Counted from the first letter of the stretch, positions 1 through 11,297 are shown. The stretch is DNA of 64,000 nucleotides from Hyphomicrobium sp. (GCA_022844105.1 JALHMJ010000002.1:440867-504866); one strand, 5' to 3'. Program-made: numbers and translations. Notes: generated from the sequence alone by a model not told the origin.

Positions 1-362
1 ATGGCCAAGAGCGCCAATGCCGCCACAGCATAGACGGCCGGGCCGATCCGTTCCCCGGTCATCCTGAGCACCGCCCATCGGTCACCGCCGCGCCCGGCAA
101 AAAACAAGACGAGGATTAACGACCCTATCTGAATGGAGGCCGCAAAAGCCGCGCCTTCCGGCGTCGCCAGCGACATGAACGATCGACCCCCGCCGGTGTG
201 GCTGACGATATAGGGCATTGCAAGCGAGATGACAGCGACCGCCAGCAGGCCCGGCCCCAGCGCGATCAGGGCGGTTGCGAGCAGCGCTCCGAGTGGCCCC
301 CAGTGGGTCTTGGCCTCATAGCGCGGCGGACCGACGGTCAGCACTTCGATTCCTGCGGTCAT
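1..362 (-). CDS. N-terminal part of a multi-pass membrane protein, cut by the window edge
   Basis: About 120 residues from an ATG at 362-360, reading off the left edge. In-frame stop codons lie just upstream, so this is the only ATG in frame. The protein has a short polar N-terminus, then hydrophobic stretches at about residues 26-48, 72-87 and 107-120, as in an integral membrane protein. The look is compatible with a CPBP-type (CAAX protease-like) intramembrane protein, but the motifs that would prove it lie outside the window, so the family is a guess. It is transcribed away from the tmRNA gene. Confidence 0.55.
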   Translation of the reverse strand, partial: MTAGIEVLTVGPPRYEAKTHWGPLGALLATALIALGPGLLAVAVISLAMPYIVSHTGGGRSFMSLATPEGAAFAASIQIGSLILVLFFAGRGGDRWAVLRMTGERIGPAVYAVAALALLA

Positions 363-514
363 CGATAGTCATCACTTTCCTGGGGTTGGCGCGTCGGGCC
401 GGGCAAGCCTGCGGCAAATGTGTTCATCATTCAGCGAAAAGCCGGTGTGCCGGCCACACCCCCCGCCTTTCCAACGCCGTTTGCACGGCCTATATACATA
501 GGGCCGGATTCGTC

Positions 515-860
515 CGGCTATGGTGATAAACGCGGTCGTAATAAGCCATTCGGACCCGGGGGCAGTACCCGGCGCCTCCACCAATTCTCTACCGCTTCTG
601 GCGGCCGGCTCCCCGCAAGGGGAGTCGCCAGAAGCAGCCAAGTATGGGGGCGAACTAGGATCGACGAGGGTGTAAAGGGCTTTGCTTTCGCTCGGCATGA
701 TACCACCGTTATCGGGTCATTCAGAGTAGTTGCCAATGACAACTATGCTGAGGCTGCTCTCGCTGCGTAATGCGGCGCGATAAGCCTGAACTTGAAAGCC
801 CTTGCCCCTAGCCGGGTAAGGCGCGGTCCGGAGGGCACCGGGCAACAGAAGCCCTCCACT
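515..860 (+). ncRNA. ssrA: Permuted two-piece tmRNA (transfer-messenger RNA)
   Basis: tmRNA rescues stalled ribosomes and adds a degradation tag. The gene is permuted, as usual in alphaproteobacteria. The acceptor piece comes first and ends in GCGCCTCCACCA at 572-583. A loop of about 60 bases follows, including a strong hairpin of GGCTCCCC with GGGGAGTC near 607-625. The coding piece begins with GGGGGCGAACTAGGATCGAC at 646-665. Its first seven bases pair with CGCCTCC of the acceptor piece, with a G-U wobble at position 3 as in tRNA-Ala. The tag frame starts at the resume codon GCC at 732 and reads ANDNYAEAALAA, stopping at TAA 768-770; the charged alanine would precede it. A final pseudoknot-like pairing of GGAGGGC (830-836) with GCCCTCC (851-857) marks the 3' side. 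The outer ends are estimates. sspB lies directly downstream. Confidence 0.95.
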
Positions 861-926
861 TCATCACGGCCGCCGCCGCGGGGGACGCGTGGCGCGGCAG
901 TTTAACGGGGACGAAACGACGCAAGC

Positions 927-1604
927 ATGACGACCGGTTCTTCCTCCATCGATTATGAAGCCTTGCAGAGCGAAGCCATGCGCGGCGTTGTGCGAGCCGT
1001 TCTCGCGCGCACCGCCAAGTCCGGGCTTCCCGGCGACCACCATTTCTATATCTCCTTCGACACGGTCCTTCCGGGCGTCAGCATCTCCAAACGCCTCAAG
1101 GAAAAATATCCGACCGAGATGACGATCGTTCTCCAGCATCGGTTCTGGGATTTGATCGTCACCGAAGAGCGCTTCGAAGTGAAGCTCACCTTCGACGGTA
1201 TTCCCGAACGCCTCGTCGTTCCCTTTGCCGCCCTGAAGGTGTTTTTCGACCCGTCGGTACGCTATGGCCTCCAGTTCGAAGACAGCGAAATGTCGATGCG
1301 GTCCCAAGTCGCCTCGAATGGTTTTGACGACGATCCGGCGACGGCTCCAGCCGGCCGCACACCACCGAAAAAGCCGCGCGCAACGCGCAAAGCAAAGTCC
1401 GATCGCGAACCCGCCGGCAATGCAGCGGCCGAAAATATTGCCGAAGTCCCACGCATTCCGGTTGCCAACCCGCTCAAATCCGGCAAGCCCTCCGGGGTCA
1501 CGGCCGCTGAAACTCCCGCCGGCCCCGTTGCCGAGACCGAGGACAAAACGGACGGCCCGTCCGGCGCGCAAATTCTAAGTCTCGATCAGTTCCGCAAGAA
1601 ATAA
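927..1604 (+). CDS. sspB: SspB-alpha, ClpXP adaptor for tmRNA-tagged proteins
   Basis: SspB dimers bind the AANDN part of the tmRNA tag and tether tagged substrates to the ClpX unfoldase in the cytoplasm. The 225-residue protein has the globular domain at about residues 1-110 (YISFDTVLPGV, FWDLIVTEERFEV, then LVVPFAALKVFFDPS). A long linker rich in Ala, Pro and Lys follows (about 115-205). It ends in a conserved tail, LSLDQFRKK, which in the alpha family is the ClpX-binding module. It starts at an ATG 67 bases after the estimated end of ssrA on the same strand, so tag and adaptor are made from adjacent genes. No terminator is obvious between them. Confidence 0.92.
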   Translation: MTTGSSSIDYEALQSEAMRGVVRAVLARTAKSGLPGDHHFYISFDTVLPGVSISKRLKEKYPTEMTIVLQHRFWDLIVTEERFEVKLTFDGIPERLVVPFAALKVFFDPSVRYGLQFEDSEMSMRSQVASNGFDDDPATAPAGRTPPKKPRATRKAKSDREPAGNAAAENIAEVPRIPVANPLKSGKPSGVTAAETPAGPVAETEDKTDGPSGAQILSLDQFRKK

Positions 1605-1616
1605 GCGACGCAGCAG

Positions 1617-1883
1617 CTAGCCCGTCGTGCGCGGATTCGATGTCATCGGCCGGGCCACACCAGGCGCCACCGCTTCGGTATCCTGTTCAAGCGAACGAAA
1701 CTCGAGTTCAAGCCGTCCATCGCGCAACTCCGAGCATTCGACGCGCGCAACGAACGGATCGGCCGCTTCCAGATCAGCCGCCAGCCGGCACTGCGCCGCC
1801 GTCTCCATAGGTCTGACTTGCACCGACGCATCGCCATTGGGCATGGCAAGCGTAACGATCATAACAATGACGGGGGTTCCCAT
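1617..1883 (-). CDS. Small hypothetical protein, 88 residues
   Basis: Starts at the ATG 1883-1881, preceded by GGAG nine bases upstream, which decides this start over longer in-frame options. It ends 12 bases from the end of sspB in convergent orientation. The N-terminus is mildly hydrophobic (MGTPVIVMIVTLAMPNG). Two cysteines (about residues 30 and 48) lie in a body with acidic and Arg residues (AADLEAADPFVARVECSELR). No transmembrane segment or clear signal peptide, and no family recognised. The residue pattern looks like a real cytosolic or exported small protein, but the function is unknown. Confidence 0.55.
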   Translation of the reverse strand: MGTPVIVMIVTLAMPNGDASVQVRPMETAAQCRLAADLEAADPFVARVECSELRDGRLELEFRSLEQDTEAVAPGVARPMTSNPRTTG

Positions 1884-2172
1884 TGCGTGAGCTCCGTTTT
1901 GGGCCAAAGTCGAACGGTGGGAGCCCGCCCGCTCCCGGAATTCCAACGCCAAGCCACTCCGATTGATCGGTACCGGCTGAGAATCACGCGCCAGCATAGC
2001 CAGCGTGCCACGTAAAAAGTGGCCGCAAAAAGAGGAGCTTAGTACGCGAGCGACGATATCCCCCACCAACATTGGTGAGGGCCCTGCGTGCAGAGACGCT
2101 ACGTCCTGTAACAAGCCCCATGCCGCCCGTGCTATCGCCGTCTTCGAAACGCTACTCAGTCAAGGCCGCGCC

Positions 2173-3573
2173 ATGAACTCCAGAACAACCCGCACTGAAA
2201 CCGACACCTTTGGTCCGATCGAAGTCGCAGACGACAGATATTGGGGCGCACAGGCCGAACGCTCGCTCGGCAATTTCAAGATCGGCTGGGAAAAGCAGCC
2301 CAAGCCGATTGTCCGCGCCCTGGGCATCGTCAAGCAGGCCGCCGCAATCACCAACATGGAACTCGGCAAGCTCGACCGGAAGATCGGCGAGGTGATCGTC
2401 AAGGCCGCCCAGGAAGTCATCAACGGCGACCTCGATGATCATTTCCCGCTCGTCGTCTGGCAGACGGGATCTGGCACGCAATCGAACATGAATGCCAACG
2501 AGGTCATCTCGAACCGCGCCATCGAACTTCTCGGCGGAACACTCGGCTCGAAAACGCCGGTGCACCCCAACGACCATGTTAACATGAGCCAATCGTCGAA
2601 CGACACCTACCCGACGGCCATGCACATCGCATGCGCGGAGGAAGTGGCGCTACGGCTGATCCCCTCGCTTCAGCATCTGCACCAAGCACTCGATGCCAAA
2701 GCCAAGGCTTGGGCGCACATCATCAAGATCGGCCGGACGCATACCCAGGACGCGACACCTGTAACCCTCGGCCAGGAGTTCTCCGGCTACGCCAAGCAGA
2801 TCGAAAACGGCATTCAGCGCATCAAGCTGACCTTGCCGGCACTGATGGAATTGGCCCAAGGCGGCACCGCTGTGGGAACCGGGCTGGCATCACCGGCCGG
2901 TTTCGCCGACCGCGTCGCCGCCGAGATCGCCAAACTGACCGGACTGCCGTTCACATCCGCGCCTAATAAGTTCGAAGCCTTGGCGGCGCACGACGCCATG
3001 GTCATGACCCATGGCGCCATCGCGACGGTTGCCATGAGCTGTTTCAAGATTGCCAACGACATTCGCTTCCTCGGCTCCGGCCCGCGCGCCGGTCTGGGTG
3101 AATTGGCGCTGCCGGAAAACGAGCCGGGGTCCTCCATCATGCCCGGCAAGGTCAACCCGACACAGTGCGAGGCGCTGACCCAGGTTGCCGCCCATATCCA
3201 CGGCAATAACGCCGCGATTGGCTTTGCCGGAAGCCAGGGACATTTTGAATTGAACGTTTTCAATCCGATGATGGCCTACAATTTTCTCCAGTCCACTCGG
3301 CTTCTCGCGGATGCGGCCATCTCGTTCACCGACAAATGTGTCGTCGGCATCGAACCGCGTCTCGACCAGATCGAGAAGGGCCTTGCGAATTCTCTGATGC
3401 TGGTCACTCCGCTCAAGGAGAAATTCGGCTACGACCGCGCTGCCAAGATTGCCAAGACGGCGCACAAAAACGGCACGACGCTGCGCGAGGAAGCGATCAA
3501 AGACGGCATCCCGGCTGAAGATTTCGACACGATCGTTCGCCCGGAAAAGATGCTGGGACCGGATCCGGTCTAG
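2173..3573 (+). CDS. fumC: Class II fumarate hydratase (fumarase C)
   Basis: Catalyses reversible hydration of fumarate to L-malate in the TCA cycle, as a cofactor-free, oxygen-stable tetramer. From the ATG at 2173 the protein is 466 residues, the normal FumC length; an upstream in-frame extension of 56 codons has no family match and is left out. Signatures in order: [16 protein letters not shown] (about 97-112), [14 protein letters not shown] (about 130-143), [17 protein letters not shown] (about 184-200), and the superfamily signature [11 protein letters not shown] at about 319-329. An AAGG lies about nine bases before the start. It stands alone, with a 183-base gap before the copper ATPase. 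Confidence 0.97.
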   Translation: MNSRTTRTETDTFGPIEVADDRYWGAQAERSLGNFKIGWEKQPKPIVRALGIVKQAAAITNMELGKLDRKIGEVIVKAAQEVINGDLDDHFPLVVWQTGSGTQSNMNANEVISNRAIELLGGTLGSKTPVHPNDHVNMSQSSNDTYPTAMHIACAEEVALRLIPSLQHLHQALDAKAKAWAHIIKIGRTHTQDATPVTLGQEFSGYAKQIENGIQRIKLTLPALMELAQGGTAVGTGLASPAGFADRVAAEIAKLTGLPFTSAPNKFEALAAHDAMVMTHGAIATVAMSCFKIANDIRFLGSGPRAGLGELALPENEPGSSIMPGKVNPTQCEALTQVAAHIHGNNAAIGFAGSQGHFELNVFNPMMAYNFLQSTRLLADAAISFTDKCVVGIEPRLDQIEKGLANSLMLVTPLKEKFGYDRAAKIAKTAHKNGTTLREEAIKDGIPAEDFDTIVRPEKMLGPDPV

Positions 3574-3756
3574 TCAGTCGCCGGACCTTTGACGGCTAAT
3601 AGGAATATCTCAAGCGTGTCATTCATTTGGAGAAACTCACGCGCACTTAGTCGTGACGTTTGATCGCGCCAATGGCGCATTCATCTCAGACTTGCTATCA
3701 GCTCTAAAAAGGCCCGGCCCGTTCATGTCGATGCCGATGGTCCGGCGAGGCAGTCC

Positions 3757-6144
3757 ATGTCCGACCACCCAATTGCCGGTGCACACCGACACGAGCACGG
3801 TGCGTGTTGCGGCAGCAGCTCCGATCCCGGCCCAGACCAACAAGCGCGCGACCCTGTCTGCGGTATGACCGTCACACCCGCGACGGCCAAGCATCGGCAT
3901 GTCCATGACGGAACCACTTATTATTTCTGCGCCGCTCGTTGCCGCGAACGCTTCGTCGAGAACCCGGACAAATATTTAACCCAATCTCGTGATGGCCCTT
4001 CCACGGCCCCCCAGATATCGACTGTGCCGGCTGGAGCAATTTACACCTGCCCGATGCATTTGCAGATCCGCCAAGTTGGACCGGGGAGCTGTCCCATCTG
4101 CGGCATGGCTCTGGAACCAGAGGACGCATCGGTCGAGACCGGATCCAATCCTGAACTCGTCGATTTTTCTCGGCGATTCTGGTTTGGCCTCGCCCTCGCG
4201 CTCCCTGTTTTCGCCCTTGAGATGGGCAGCCACCTGTTCGGCTGGCATCGTCTCATCGGCCAACAGCAGTCGAACTTCGTGCAGTTACTTCTCGCGACCC
4301 CAGTCGTGCTGTGGTCTGGCTGGCCATTCTTCGAGCGCGGCTGGGCATCCGTGAAGAGCGGCCATCTCAACATGTTCACGCTCATCGCGATGGGCACCGG
4401 CGTTGCCTGGATCTACAGCCTCGCCGCAACGCTTGCTCCGGATGTCTTTCCAGCCTCCCTGCGCAACACCGACGGCTCGGTCCCGGTTTACTTCGAAGCC
4501 GCCGCTGTCATCACCGTGCTCGTCCTGCTGGGTCAGATCCTCGAATTGCGCGCGCGCGAGCAGACGAATGGCGCCATCCGTGCGCTTCTCGATCTCTCGC
4601 CTAAAACTGCACGGCGGCTGCGCCCGGACGGCTCGGACGAGGACATCGCTCTCGACCAGGTCACGGTGGAGGATTTGATACGCGTCCGGCCCGGCGAGCG
4701 CGTCCCCGTCGACGGGACCATCACCGAGGGTCGCAGCGCCGTCGATGAAGCCATGGTCACCGGGGAGTCGATGCCAGTGATGAAATCAGCCGGCGACAAA
4801 GTGATCGGCGGCACCATGAATCAATCAGGCGCTTTCATCTTACGGGCCGACAAAGTCGGTCGTGACACCTTGCTGGCCCAGATTGTGCGCATGGTGGCAG
4901 ATGCGCAGCGCAGCCGCGCGCCGATCCAACGCCTCGCCGATCAAGTTGCGGGATGGTTCGTACCCGCTGTCATTGCGGTGGCATTGATCGCGTTCACGGC
5001 CTGGGCGGTATGGGGGCCGGAGCCGCGTTTCACCTACGGCCTGATCGCCGCGATATCTGTGCTTATTATCGCCTGTCCGTGTGCCTTGGGCCTTGCTACA
5101 CCCATGTCGATCATGGTCGGCGTAGGACGCGGTGCCGGATCAGGCGTCTTGATCAAGAACGCAGATGCTCTCGAACGCATGGAGAAGGTCGATACGCTCG
5201 TCGTTGACAAGACTGGCACCCTGACCGAAGGCCGGCCGAGCGTCGTTGCCATTCGGACCGCCGCGGGTTTTGATGAAAACGATATTCTGCGCCTCGCCGC
5301 GAGCCTTGAACGCGCCAGTGAGCATCCCCTCGCCGCCGCGATTCTCCGCCTCGCCGCCGAGCGCAACCTTTCGCTCGCCAAACCCGAGACCTTCGACAGT
5401 CCCGCCGGTAAGGGCGTCATGGGCCGTGTCGACGGCCGGATGCTGGTCATCGGCAACGCTCGCATCATGACCGAAGCCGGCGTCGATACCGCCGCCCTCG
5501 ATGCTGCCGCCGAAGCCCTGCGCCACGACGGCGCGACAGCAGTCTTCGTGGCCATCGACGGCAGGGCCGCTGCGGTGATCGCCATAGCCGATCCGGTCAA
5601 GGATGGAGCGGCCGCGGCCATCGCTGCACTCAAGCAATCCGGCATGAATATTGTCATGCTCACCGGTGACACGCGGGCCACGGCAGCTGCCGTCGCCGCA
5701 AAACTCGGCATCACGACCCTCGAAGCCGAAGTTCTGCCGCAAGACAAGGCCGCCTTCGTGCAACGACTGCGTAGCGATGGCCGGTTCGTCGCCATGGCCG
5801 GTGACGGCATGAACGATGCACCGGCTCTCGCCGCGGCCGATGTCGGCATTGCCATGGGGAACGGCACCGATATCGCCATGCAGAGCGCGGGTATTACGCT
5901 GCTCAAAGGTGACCTGAACGGCATCCTTCGCGCACGACGCCTCTCGATCGCAACGATGACCAATATTCGCCAGAACCTGTTCTTCGCCTTTATCTATAAT
6001 GCCGCCGGTGTGCCAATCGCAGCTGGCGCACTCTATCCGGTGTTCGGCATCCTGCTCTCCCCCGTCATCGCTGCCGCCGCAATGTCGCTCTCCTCCGTCA
6101 GCGTCATCGCAAACGCGTTGCGCCTGAGATCCATCCGCCTCTGA
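3757..6144 (+). CDS. copA: Copper-translocating P1B-type ATPase with YHS and heavy-metal-binding N-terminus
   Basis: ATP-driven export of Cu(I) across the inner membrane. 795 residues. The N-terminus is His/Cys rich ([10 protein letters not shown]). A YHS domain follows (RDPVCGMTV, about 31-75), then a heavy-metal-binding module with TCPMH and CPICGM at about 95-120. No CxxC-type HMA domain is present. The core has the ion-binding CPC motif ([11 protein letters not shown], about 437-447), the phosphorylated Asp in DKTGTLT (about 484-490), and the hinge GDGMNDAPA (about 682-690), with eight membrane segments expected. Start: ATG with GAGG eight bases upstream. No CueR regulator or CopZ chaperone lies nearby. 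A silver or related monovalent ion is also possible. An opposite-strand frame of over 300 codons is its shadow. Confidence 0.93.
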   Translation: MSDHPIAGAHRHEHGACCGSSSDPGPDQQARDPVCGMTVTPATAKHRHVHDGTTYYFCAARCRERFVENPDKYLTQSRDGPSTAPQISTVPAGAIYTCPMHLQIRQVGPGSCPICGMALEPEDASVETGSNPELVDFSRRFWFGLALALPVFALEMGSHLFGWHRLIGQQQSNFVQLLLATPVVLWSGWPFFERGWASVKSGHLNMFTLIAMGTGVAWIYSLAATLAPDVFPASLRNTDGSVPVYFEAAAVITVLVLLGQILELRAREQTNGAIRALLDLSPKTARRLRPDGSDEDIALDQVTVEDLIRVRPGERVPVDGTITEGRSAVDEAMVTGESMPVMKSAGDKVIGGTMNQSGAFILRADKVGRDTLLAQIVRMVADAQRSRAPIQRLADQVAGWFVPAVIAVALIAFTAWAVWGPEPRFTYGLIAAISVLIIACPCALGLATPMSIMVGVGRGAGSGVLIKNADALERMEKVDTLVVDKTGTLTEGRPSVVAIRTAAGFDENDILRLAASLERASEHPLAAAILRLAAERNLSLAKPETFDSPAGKGVMGRVDGRMLVIGNARIMTEAGVDTAALDAAAEALRHDGATAVFVAIDGRAAAVIAIADPVKDGAAAAIAALKQSGMNIVMLTGDTRATAAAVAAKLGITTLEAEVLPQDKAAFVQRLRSDGRFVAMAGDGMNDAPALAAADVGIAMGNGTDIAMQSAGITLLKGDLNGILRARRLSIATMTNIRQNLFFAFIYNAAGVPIAAGALYPVFGILLSPVIAAAAMSLSSVSVIANALRLRSIRL

Positions 6145-6259
6145 TTCGGCTGCACTGTGCGCACTTCGCCTTGGGATAACCGCCCGTGACGGGCATCCCG
6201 GCGTCGCGTCGTCACCTGGCTCCGGTATAGAACGGAACAAGACCGGGGGGCACGCCGCG

Positions 6260-7402
6260 ATGAAACTCCTTCATACCGCCGACTGGCATCTCGGACGCCA
6301 GTTCGAGGGCCACGCGCTCGACGAAGACCAATCAGCCGTTATCGACCAAGTGCAGACCGCCATCGCGGCTTACAATCCCGACGCGCTGATCATCGCTGGC
6401 GACATTTTTGATCGCGCCGCACCGCCCGAAAGCGCTGTGCGGCTATTCAACAATTTCATCGAGCGCATGACCGCCGAGACGCCATGCGCCATTATCATCA
6501 TTGCCGGCAATCACGACAGCGCCGACCGCATCGGCGCCATGGCGATGCTGGCCGACCGTCGCCGGGCACTCGTCCGCGGTCCTCTGAGCGCCGTCGAGAA
6601 GCCGCTAATTCTCAACGATGCGCATGGCACGGTTGCGATCTCCGCCCTCCCGTTCGGCTATGAGTATGCGGCGCGCGAATGTTTCGGCGCCGACATCAAA
6701 TCCCCGGCCGACGTCCTCAGCGCGCAGGTGTCCGCTGCCCGTCCCCACATTTCGCCGAGCGACCGTTGGATCATCGTCGCACACGCCTTCGTCACGGGAG
6801 CCGCCGGCAGCGATACCGAACGCCCACTGACCCGCGTCGCTGGCGGCATCGAAACCGTTCCCGCTGACGTCTTCACGGGCGCCCATTACGTCGCACTCGG
6901 ACACATCCACCGCCCACAGACGGCCGGCGCGCCCCACATCCGCTACGCCGGATCGCCGCTCGCGTTCGGGTTCGATGAGGAAGGCAATGAGAAATCAATG
7001 GCGCTGGTTGAATTGGCAGCCGACGGCAAGGCGACCGTCGAACTGATCCCGTTTCGCCCGCGTCGCACCGTGCGCACCTTACGCGGCACGCTCGATGAGA
7101 TCGTGAATTCGCCACCTTCGGACGACTTCGTCAGCGTCGTGCTGACGGACGAGGGCCGTCTCATTGATCCGATGAAACGGATTCAAGAGCGCTTTCCATA
7201 TGCTTGCAAACTGGCCTACGCACGCGACATCAAAGCAACGCGGTTGTCCAGCACCAGATCCGCGTCCGCTCTCGACGATCCCAAAACTGTCATTGCCGAG
7301 TTCATGACCGCCATGCGCGGCACACCTCCGACGGACGCGGAAAGCCAGATCATCACAAGCACGCTGTCCGCTCTCGCCACCCGCGAGGAGGCCGCCGCAT
7401 GA
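6260..7402 (+). CDS. sbcD: SbcCD nuclease, SbcD (Mre11-like) subunit
   Basis: Metallophosphoesterase nuclease of the SbcCD complex, which opens hairpin ends and trims protein-blocked double-strand ends. 380 residues. The metal and catalytic motifs run in order: TADWHLG (about 6-12), AGDIFDRA (about 46-53), IAGNHDSADR (about 81-90), VAHAF (about 173) and LGHIHRPQ (about 214-221). The stop codon overlaps the start of sbcC in an ATGA, so the two are translationally coupled. The start ATG follows a GC-rich stretch, with GGGGGG about nine bases upstream. Confidence 0.96.
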   Translation: MKLLHTADWHLGRQFEGHALDEDQSAVIDQVQTAIAAYNPDALIIAGDIFDRAAPPESAVRLFNNFIERMTAETPCAIIIIAGNHDSADRIGAMAMLADRRRALVRGPLSAVEKPLILNDAHGTVAISALPFGYEYAARECFGADIKSPADVLSAQVSAARPHISPSDRWIIVAHAFVTGAAGSDTERPLTRVAGGIETVPADVFTGAHYVALGHIHRPQTAGAPHIRYAGSPLAFGFDEEGNEKSMALVELAADGKATVELIPFRPRRTVRTLRGTLDEIVNSPPSDDFVSVVLTDEGRLIDPMKRIQERFPYACKLAYARDIKATRLSSTRSASALDDPKTVIAEFMTAMRGTPPTDAESQIITSTLSALATREEAAA

Positions 7403-10400
7403 AGCCTCTGCTCCTCACATTGCAGGCCGTCGGACCTTACGCCGGCCGCCAGACCGTCGACTTCCGCGCCGTGCTCGACAGCGGCCTCTTCGGTATCTAC
7501 GGCGCCACGGGTTCGGGCAAATCGACCATCTTCAGCGCCATGACCTTTGCCTTGTTCGGCGAAGCGGCGCGATCCGAGCAGCACGCCACCACTCTGCGCT
7601 CCGACCATGCCGAAGCAACGCTTCTGACGCAGGTCGAATTGATCTTCCAGAACGGGCCACGGACGTTACGAATTGTCCGTCAGCCCGAGCAGATGCGGGC
7701 CGTCAAGCGTGGCTCAGGTGAGACGAAGGAGCCGCACAAGGCCTGGCTGTTCGACGTGACAGGGCTGGCCCTCGACACAGTCAGCGACAAGAACCCCGGC
7801 AAAGTCGTCGCCGAAACAAAAGTCAAAGCCGTCGATGATGCAATTGAAAAGCTGCTCGGCTACGGGGCGGCGCAATTCCGCCAGATCGTGCTGCTGCCGC
7901 AAGGCCGTTTCGAAGCGTTCCTCAGCGCCGACACCCAGGAACGCCTGAAAATCCTGCGCGAACTCTTCGATGTGTCGCTCTACCGGCGGCTGGCCGAGAC
8001 CGTGCGCACGGCCGCCGATCGCGCCGAAAAAGAGGTTGCGGCGGCGCGTGCCGTTTGTGAAGGCCGTCTATCCGCCGAGAACTTTGCAACCATGCAGGGC
8101 TTGGCTGAAGGCATTTCTGATGCCGATCATCGACATCGCGATTTGCGCACCGCCGCCACGAATGCCAAGACCACGTGGGACGCTGCCTTGCGAGCCCACG
8201 AAGCCGCCAAACAGACCGACACGGCTTTCCAGGAACACGTTGCCGCTGAACGTCATCTTGCGGCGCTCGATGAGCAGCGCCCCGCCATTGATGCCATCCA
8301 AACGCGGCTGAAACTCGCCCGCATTGTGCATTCGCTTGTCGATGCCGCAAGCGCGCGAGACAAGGCGCGCAAAGATGTGAACGACGCGCACGCACGCCGG
8401 GTCAAGGCCGACGAGCGATTGAAAATCATCGAGGCCGAGTCCGAAATGGCCAAGTCTGCGTGCGCCGCGTTGGCCCGTCAGGCGACCGAGATCGATAAAC
8501 ACAAAGCCACTCTGCACACGTTTCGCGACTATGCGGCCAAATTGGATGCGAGCGAGGCTCTGCACCAGTTAGCCGCTGCTGCGCACCGCGAAGCACTTGT
8601 CCACGCCGCCGCGGCGAGAGATGCACAGGCGAAATTGAGCGCTCTTGCGACCCAGAAGGAAACGACTGCGAAGGCGGTCCAGATGTCGCAAGCGACCGAA
8701 CTGCAGCGGCTCCGATTGAACGCGGCCTGCACCGAATTGCACCAACTCCAAACGGCGGCGGAGGCTTACGACGACGCGGCCAAGAGGGAGACCGCCGCTC
8801 GCGAAGTTTTGCAGCTCGCCCGGTCCAACTCCGAGGCCTCCCGCCTCGCGCGGGATCGCGCGCAAGCCGACTACGCCGCGGCCGAAGCAGCCCTGCTCCA
8901 AGATCACGCAGCCCTCCTCGCCACCCACATGAAAGCTGGCGAGCCTTGCCCCGTCTGCGGCTCAAGCGAACATCCGGCCCCGGCACACGGTGCATCGAGC
9001 GGTGTCATCCTCGAGAAAGTCTACGCCGAGGCAAAGGCCAACTTGGACTCGGCCGGCAAGCGCGCCACGCAGTCGACGACTGAATTCGAAATCGCCAAAC
9101 AAGCGCTCGCGGATCGCCAAGCAGCACGAGCGGCGCTACCACTGCCCCCAAGGTCAACATCCGATCTCGCTGCCGAACTGAAGAACCTGACAGCAGAACT
9201 CGACCGGCTGGGCCACCATGTCGATGCCGCCTCGTTGATGACCCTGCTCGGAAACCTGGAAGCCGATATTGCAGCTGCGACCGAAGCACTCGAGTGCGCG
9301 CGAGAAGCCGATCGTGACGCATCGTCAGCCGCAGTGGCCGCGCAACAATCGCTCGCTGACGCTATTGCAGCCATTCCACCTGATCTGCGCGACGCCGCCG
9401 CAGTACAATCCGCAATCGAAAAGCTGACCACAGCCATATGTGATTTCGAGCGCGACTGCGAAGCCGCCACGGCAGCCGAACGAGCTTGCGCCGAAAAACG
9501 CGCAGCGACAGATCGGGAAATCGAAACGATCGCCGAGGAGATCGACCGCCTCACAGACCAGCGCGCGGGTTTCGAAAGCGGTTTCGCCGACCGCTTGGCT
9601 ACCCATGGTTTGTCCCCTGAAGACTACGAACGGCGCAAGGCAGACGTCACCGAGATTCCAAACTTTGAGGCCCAGATCCGCCACTTTGAGGATCAGCGGG
9701 CCGCAGCCGTTGATCGCCTGCACCGCGCGGCCGCTGCAATCGAACACTTGATGCGGCCTGACATCGCTGCAATTGCCGCCGCCCGCGACGCAGCCGCCGC
9801 ATCCTTTGAACAGGCCAACGACACCGCGATCGAAGCCGCGACGCGTCTGTCGAACCTGCAAAAATTGCTGAAAAGCCTCGCCGCGGAAGGCGACCGCCTC
9901 AACAAGCTTGAAAAAGATACCGCACCACTGCGCGAACTCTCCGAAGCATTCGCCGGCCGCACGTACCAGAAAATCGATCTCGAAACCTTTGCCATCTCAA
10001 CGCTGTTCGATCACGTGCTCGAGGCAGCAAATCTGCGCTTGAGCCCGATGACACGCGGCCGCTACAGCCTCGTGCGCGAGACCGAAGCCAAGGGCAACGC
10101 CCGCCGCGGGCTTGGCATCGCCATCGAAGATACCTACACCGGTCGGCAGCGGCCCACGTCGACATTATCCGGCGGCGAAACGTTTATCGCCGCGCTGGCG
10201 CTGGCGCTCGGATTGTCCGACGTCGTCGAAAGCGCCCACGGTAGCGTCCGCCTCGACACGATTTTTATCGACGAAGGATTCGGCAGCCTCGACAGCGATG
10301 GCGACAGCGGCACTCTCGAAACGGTTTTGCAAACGCTGCAGGACATCGTCGGCACATCACGCTCCGTCGGTCTCATTTCGCACGTCCCGCTTGTCCAGCA

Positions 10401-10467
10401 GGCGATCCCCAATGGCTTCTTCGTCAGAAAGACGCCCGGCGGCAGTCATATTGAGATTCGTACGTAA
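7399..10467 (+). CDS. sbcC: SbcCD nuclease, SbcC (Rad50-like) ATPase subunit
   Basis: SMC-like ATPase partner of SbcD. From the ATG at 7399 (ATGA overlap with sbcD) it has 1022 residues, the family size. The Walker A motif GATGSGKST sits at about 35-43. Two long Ala/Glu/Arg-rich coiled-coil arms surround the zinc hook CPVCG followed by SSEHPAP at about residue 516. The ABC signature LSGGE lies near 926 and Walker [12 protein letters not shown] near 955. The coiled coils are unusually rich in alanine. Its last 22 bases overlap the 3' end of the convergent truA gene. Confidence 0.96.
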   Translation: MKPLLLTLQAVGPYAGRQTVDFRAVLDSGLFGIYGATGSGKSTIFSAMTFALFGEAARSEQHATTLRSDHAEATLLTQVELIFQNGPRTLRIVRQPEQMRAVKRGSGETKEPHKAWLFDVTGLALDTVSDKNPGKVVAETKVKAVDDAIEKLLGYGAAQFRQIVLLPQGRFEAFLSADTQERLKILRELFDVSLYRRLAETVRTAADRAEKEVAAARAVCEGRLSAENFATMQGLAEGISDADHRHRDLRTAATNAKTTWDAALRAHEAAKQTDTAFQEHVAAERHLAALDEQRPAIDAIQTRLKLARIVHSLVDAASARDKARKDVNDAHARRVKADERLKIIEAESEMAKSACAALARQATEIDKHKATLHTFRDYAAKLDASEALHQLAAAAHREALVHAAAARDAQAKLSALATQKETTAKAVQMSQATELQRLRLNAACTELHQLQTAAEAYDDAAKRETAAREVLQLARSNSEASRLARDRAQADYAAAEAALLQDHAALLATHMKAGEPCPVCGSSEHPAPAHGASSGVILEKVYAEAKANLDSAGKRATQSTTEFEIAKQALADRQAARAALPLPPRSTSDLAAELKNLTAELDRLGHHVDAASLMTLLGNLEADIAAATEALECAREADRDASSAAVAAQQSLADAIAAIPPDLRDAAAVQSAIEKLTTAICDFERDCEAATAAERACAEKRAATDREIETIAEEIDRLTDQRAGFESGFADRLATHGLSPEDYERRKADVTEIPNFEAQIRHFEDQRAAAVDRLHRAAAAIEHLMRPDIAAIAAARDAAAASFEQANDTAIEAATRLSNLQKLLKSLAAEGDRLNKLEKDTAPLRELSEAFAGRTYQKIDLETFAISTLFDHVLEAANLRLSPMTRGRYSLVRETEAKGNARRGLGIAIEDTYTGRQRPTSTLSGGETFIAALALALGLSDVVESAHGSVRLDTIFIDEGFGSLDSDGDSGTLETVLQTLQDIVGTSRSVGLISHVPLVQQAIPNGFFVRKTPGGSHIEIRT

Positions 10468-11213
10468 ACATCGCTCGGGTAATCAACGCGCTCCAGGTAG
10501 AGACCGCTTGATGGGGCCACTGTCCCGCACCGTGTCCGATCCCGCGCGTCGAGCGCCGCCGCGACATCGCCCGGCCGCCATTTACCCTCGCCGACGAGCT
10601 TCAGCGTGCCGACCATGGAGCGCACCTGATTATGCAGGAATGAACGTGCCGATGCCCGGACGATGATCTCGGCGCCCTCGCGCACGATATCGAGCCTTTC
10701 AAGCGTTCGGACGGGAGATTTGGCTTGGCACTGCGAGGCGCGAAAGGTCGTGAAATCGTGCGTCCCGACAAGAAAGCTGGCCGCCGCTTGCATCGCCTCG
10801 ACGTTCAGATCCTGCGTCAGCCACCACACGCGATTGAGATCAAGTGTCGGCGGTGCGCGCCGGCTGAGGATGCGATAGACGTAGTGCCGCGCGACAGCAC
10901 TGAACCGCGCATCGAATGTCTCATCAACCGCGCAGCACTCGATGACGGTACACGGCGCCGGCCGCAGGTGAAAATTCAACGCATCACGGATACGCCCCGG
11001 TGCCCAGTCGCGAACGAGATCAACGTGGGCCACCTGCCCCAGCGCATGCACGCCGGAATCGGTTCGGCCAGCGCCCCTTGCCCTGACCCGCTCACCGGTG
11101 AATTTGAAAAAGGCGTCTTGTAGTGCGCCCTGCACGGACAAGCCATCGGACTGAATCTGCCAGCCGACAAAAGGCGTGCCGTCATATTCGATAACGAGTT
11201 TGAACCGGGGCAT
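10446..11213 (-). CDS. truA: tRNA pseudouridine(38-40) synthase
   Basis: Isomerises uridine to pseudouridine at positions 38-40 of the tRNA anticodon arm. From the ATG at 11213 the protein has 255 residues and begins with the typical [14 protein letters not shown] further ATG ten codons upstream is possible but atypical. The catalytic Asp is in [17 protein letters not shown] (about 48-64). Other family blocks are GTHDFTTFR and [13 protein letters not shown]. It is the last gene of a minus-strand run def-fmt-(secreted protein)-truA, a common translation-related linkage. The stop lies inside the 3' end of sbcC. Confidence 0.95.
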   Translation of the reverse strand: MPRFKLVIEYDGTPFVGWQIQSDGLSVQGALQDAFFKFTGERVRARGAGRTDSGVHALGQVAHVDLVRDWAPGRIRDALNFHLRPAPCTVIECCAVDETFDARFSAVARHYVYRILSRRAPPTLDLNRVWWLTQDLNVEAMQAAASFLVGTHDFTTFRASQCQAKSPVRTLERLDIVREGAEIIVRASARSFLHNQVRSMVGTLKLVGEGKWRPGDVAAALDARDRTRCGTVAPSSGLYLERVDYPSDVYVRISI

Positions 11214-11297
11214 CTGCGGGCGTCGGTGAATGAGAAAGGGCACCGCGTTGACGCGGCGCCCTCTTATGCCATGTTCGGCGCCGGCCTCAAGCGAGCA

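Noticed and set aside
5034..6240. Minus-strand frames of over 300 codons opposite the copper ATPase
   Set aside because: Low-complexity Ala/Ser/Arg composition mirrors the codon bias of copA on the other strand; no ribosome binding site or domain.
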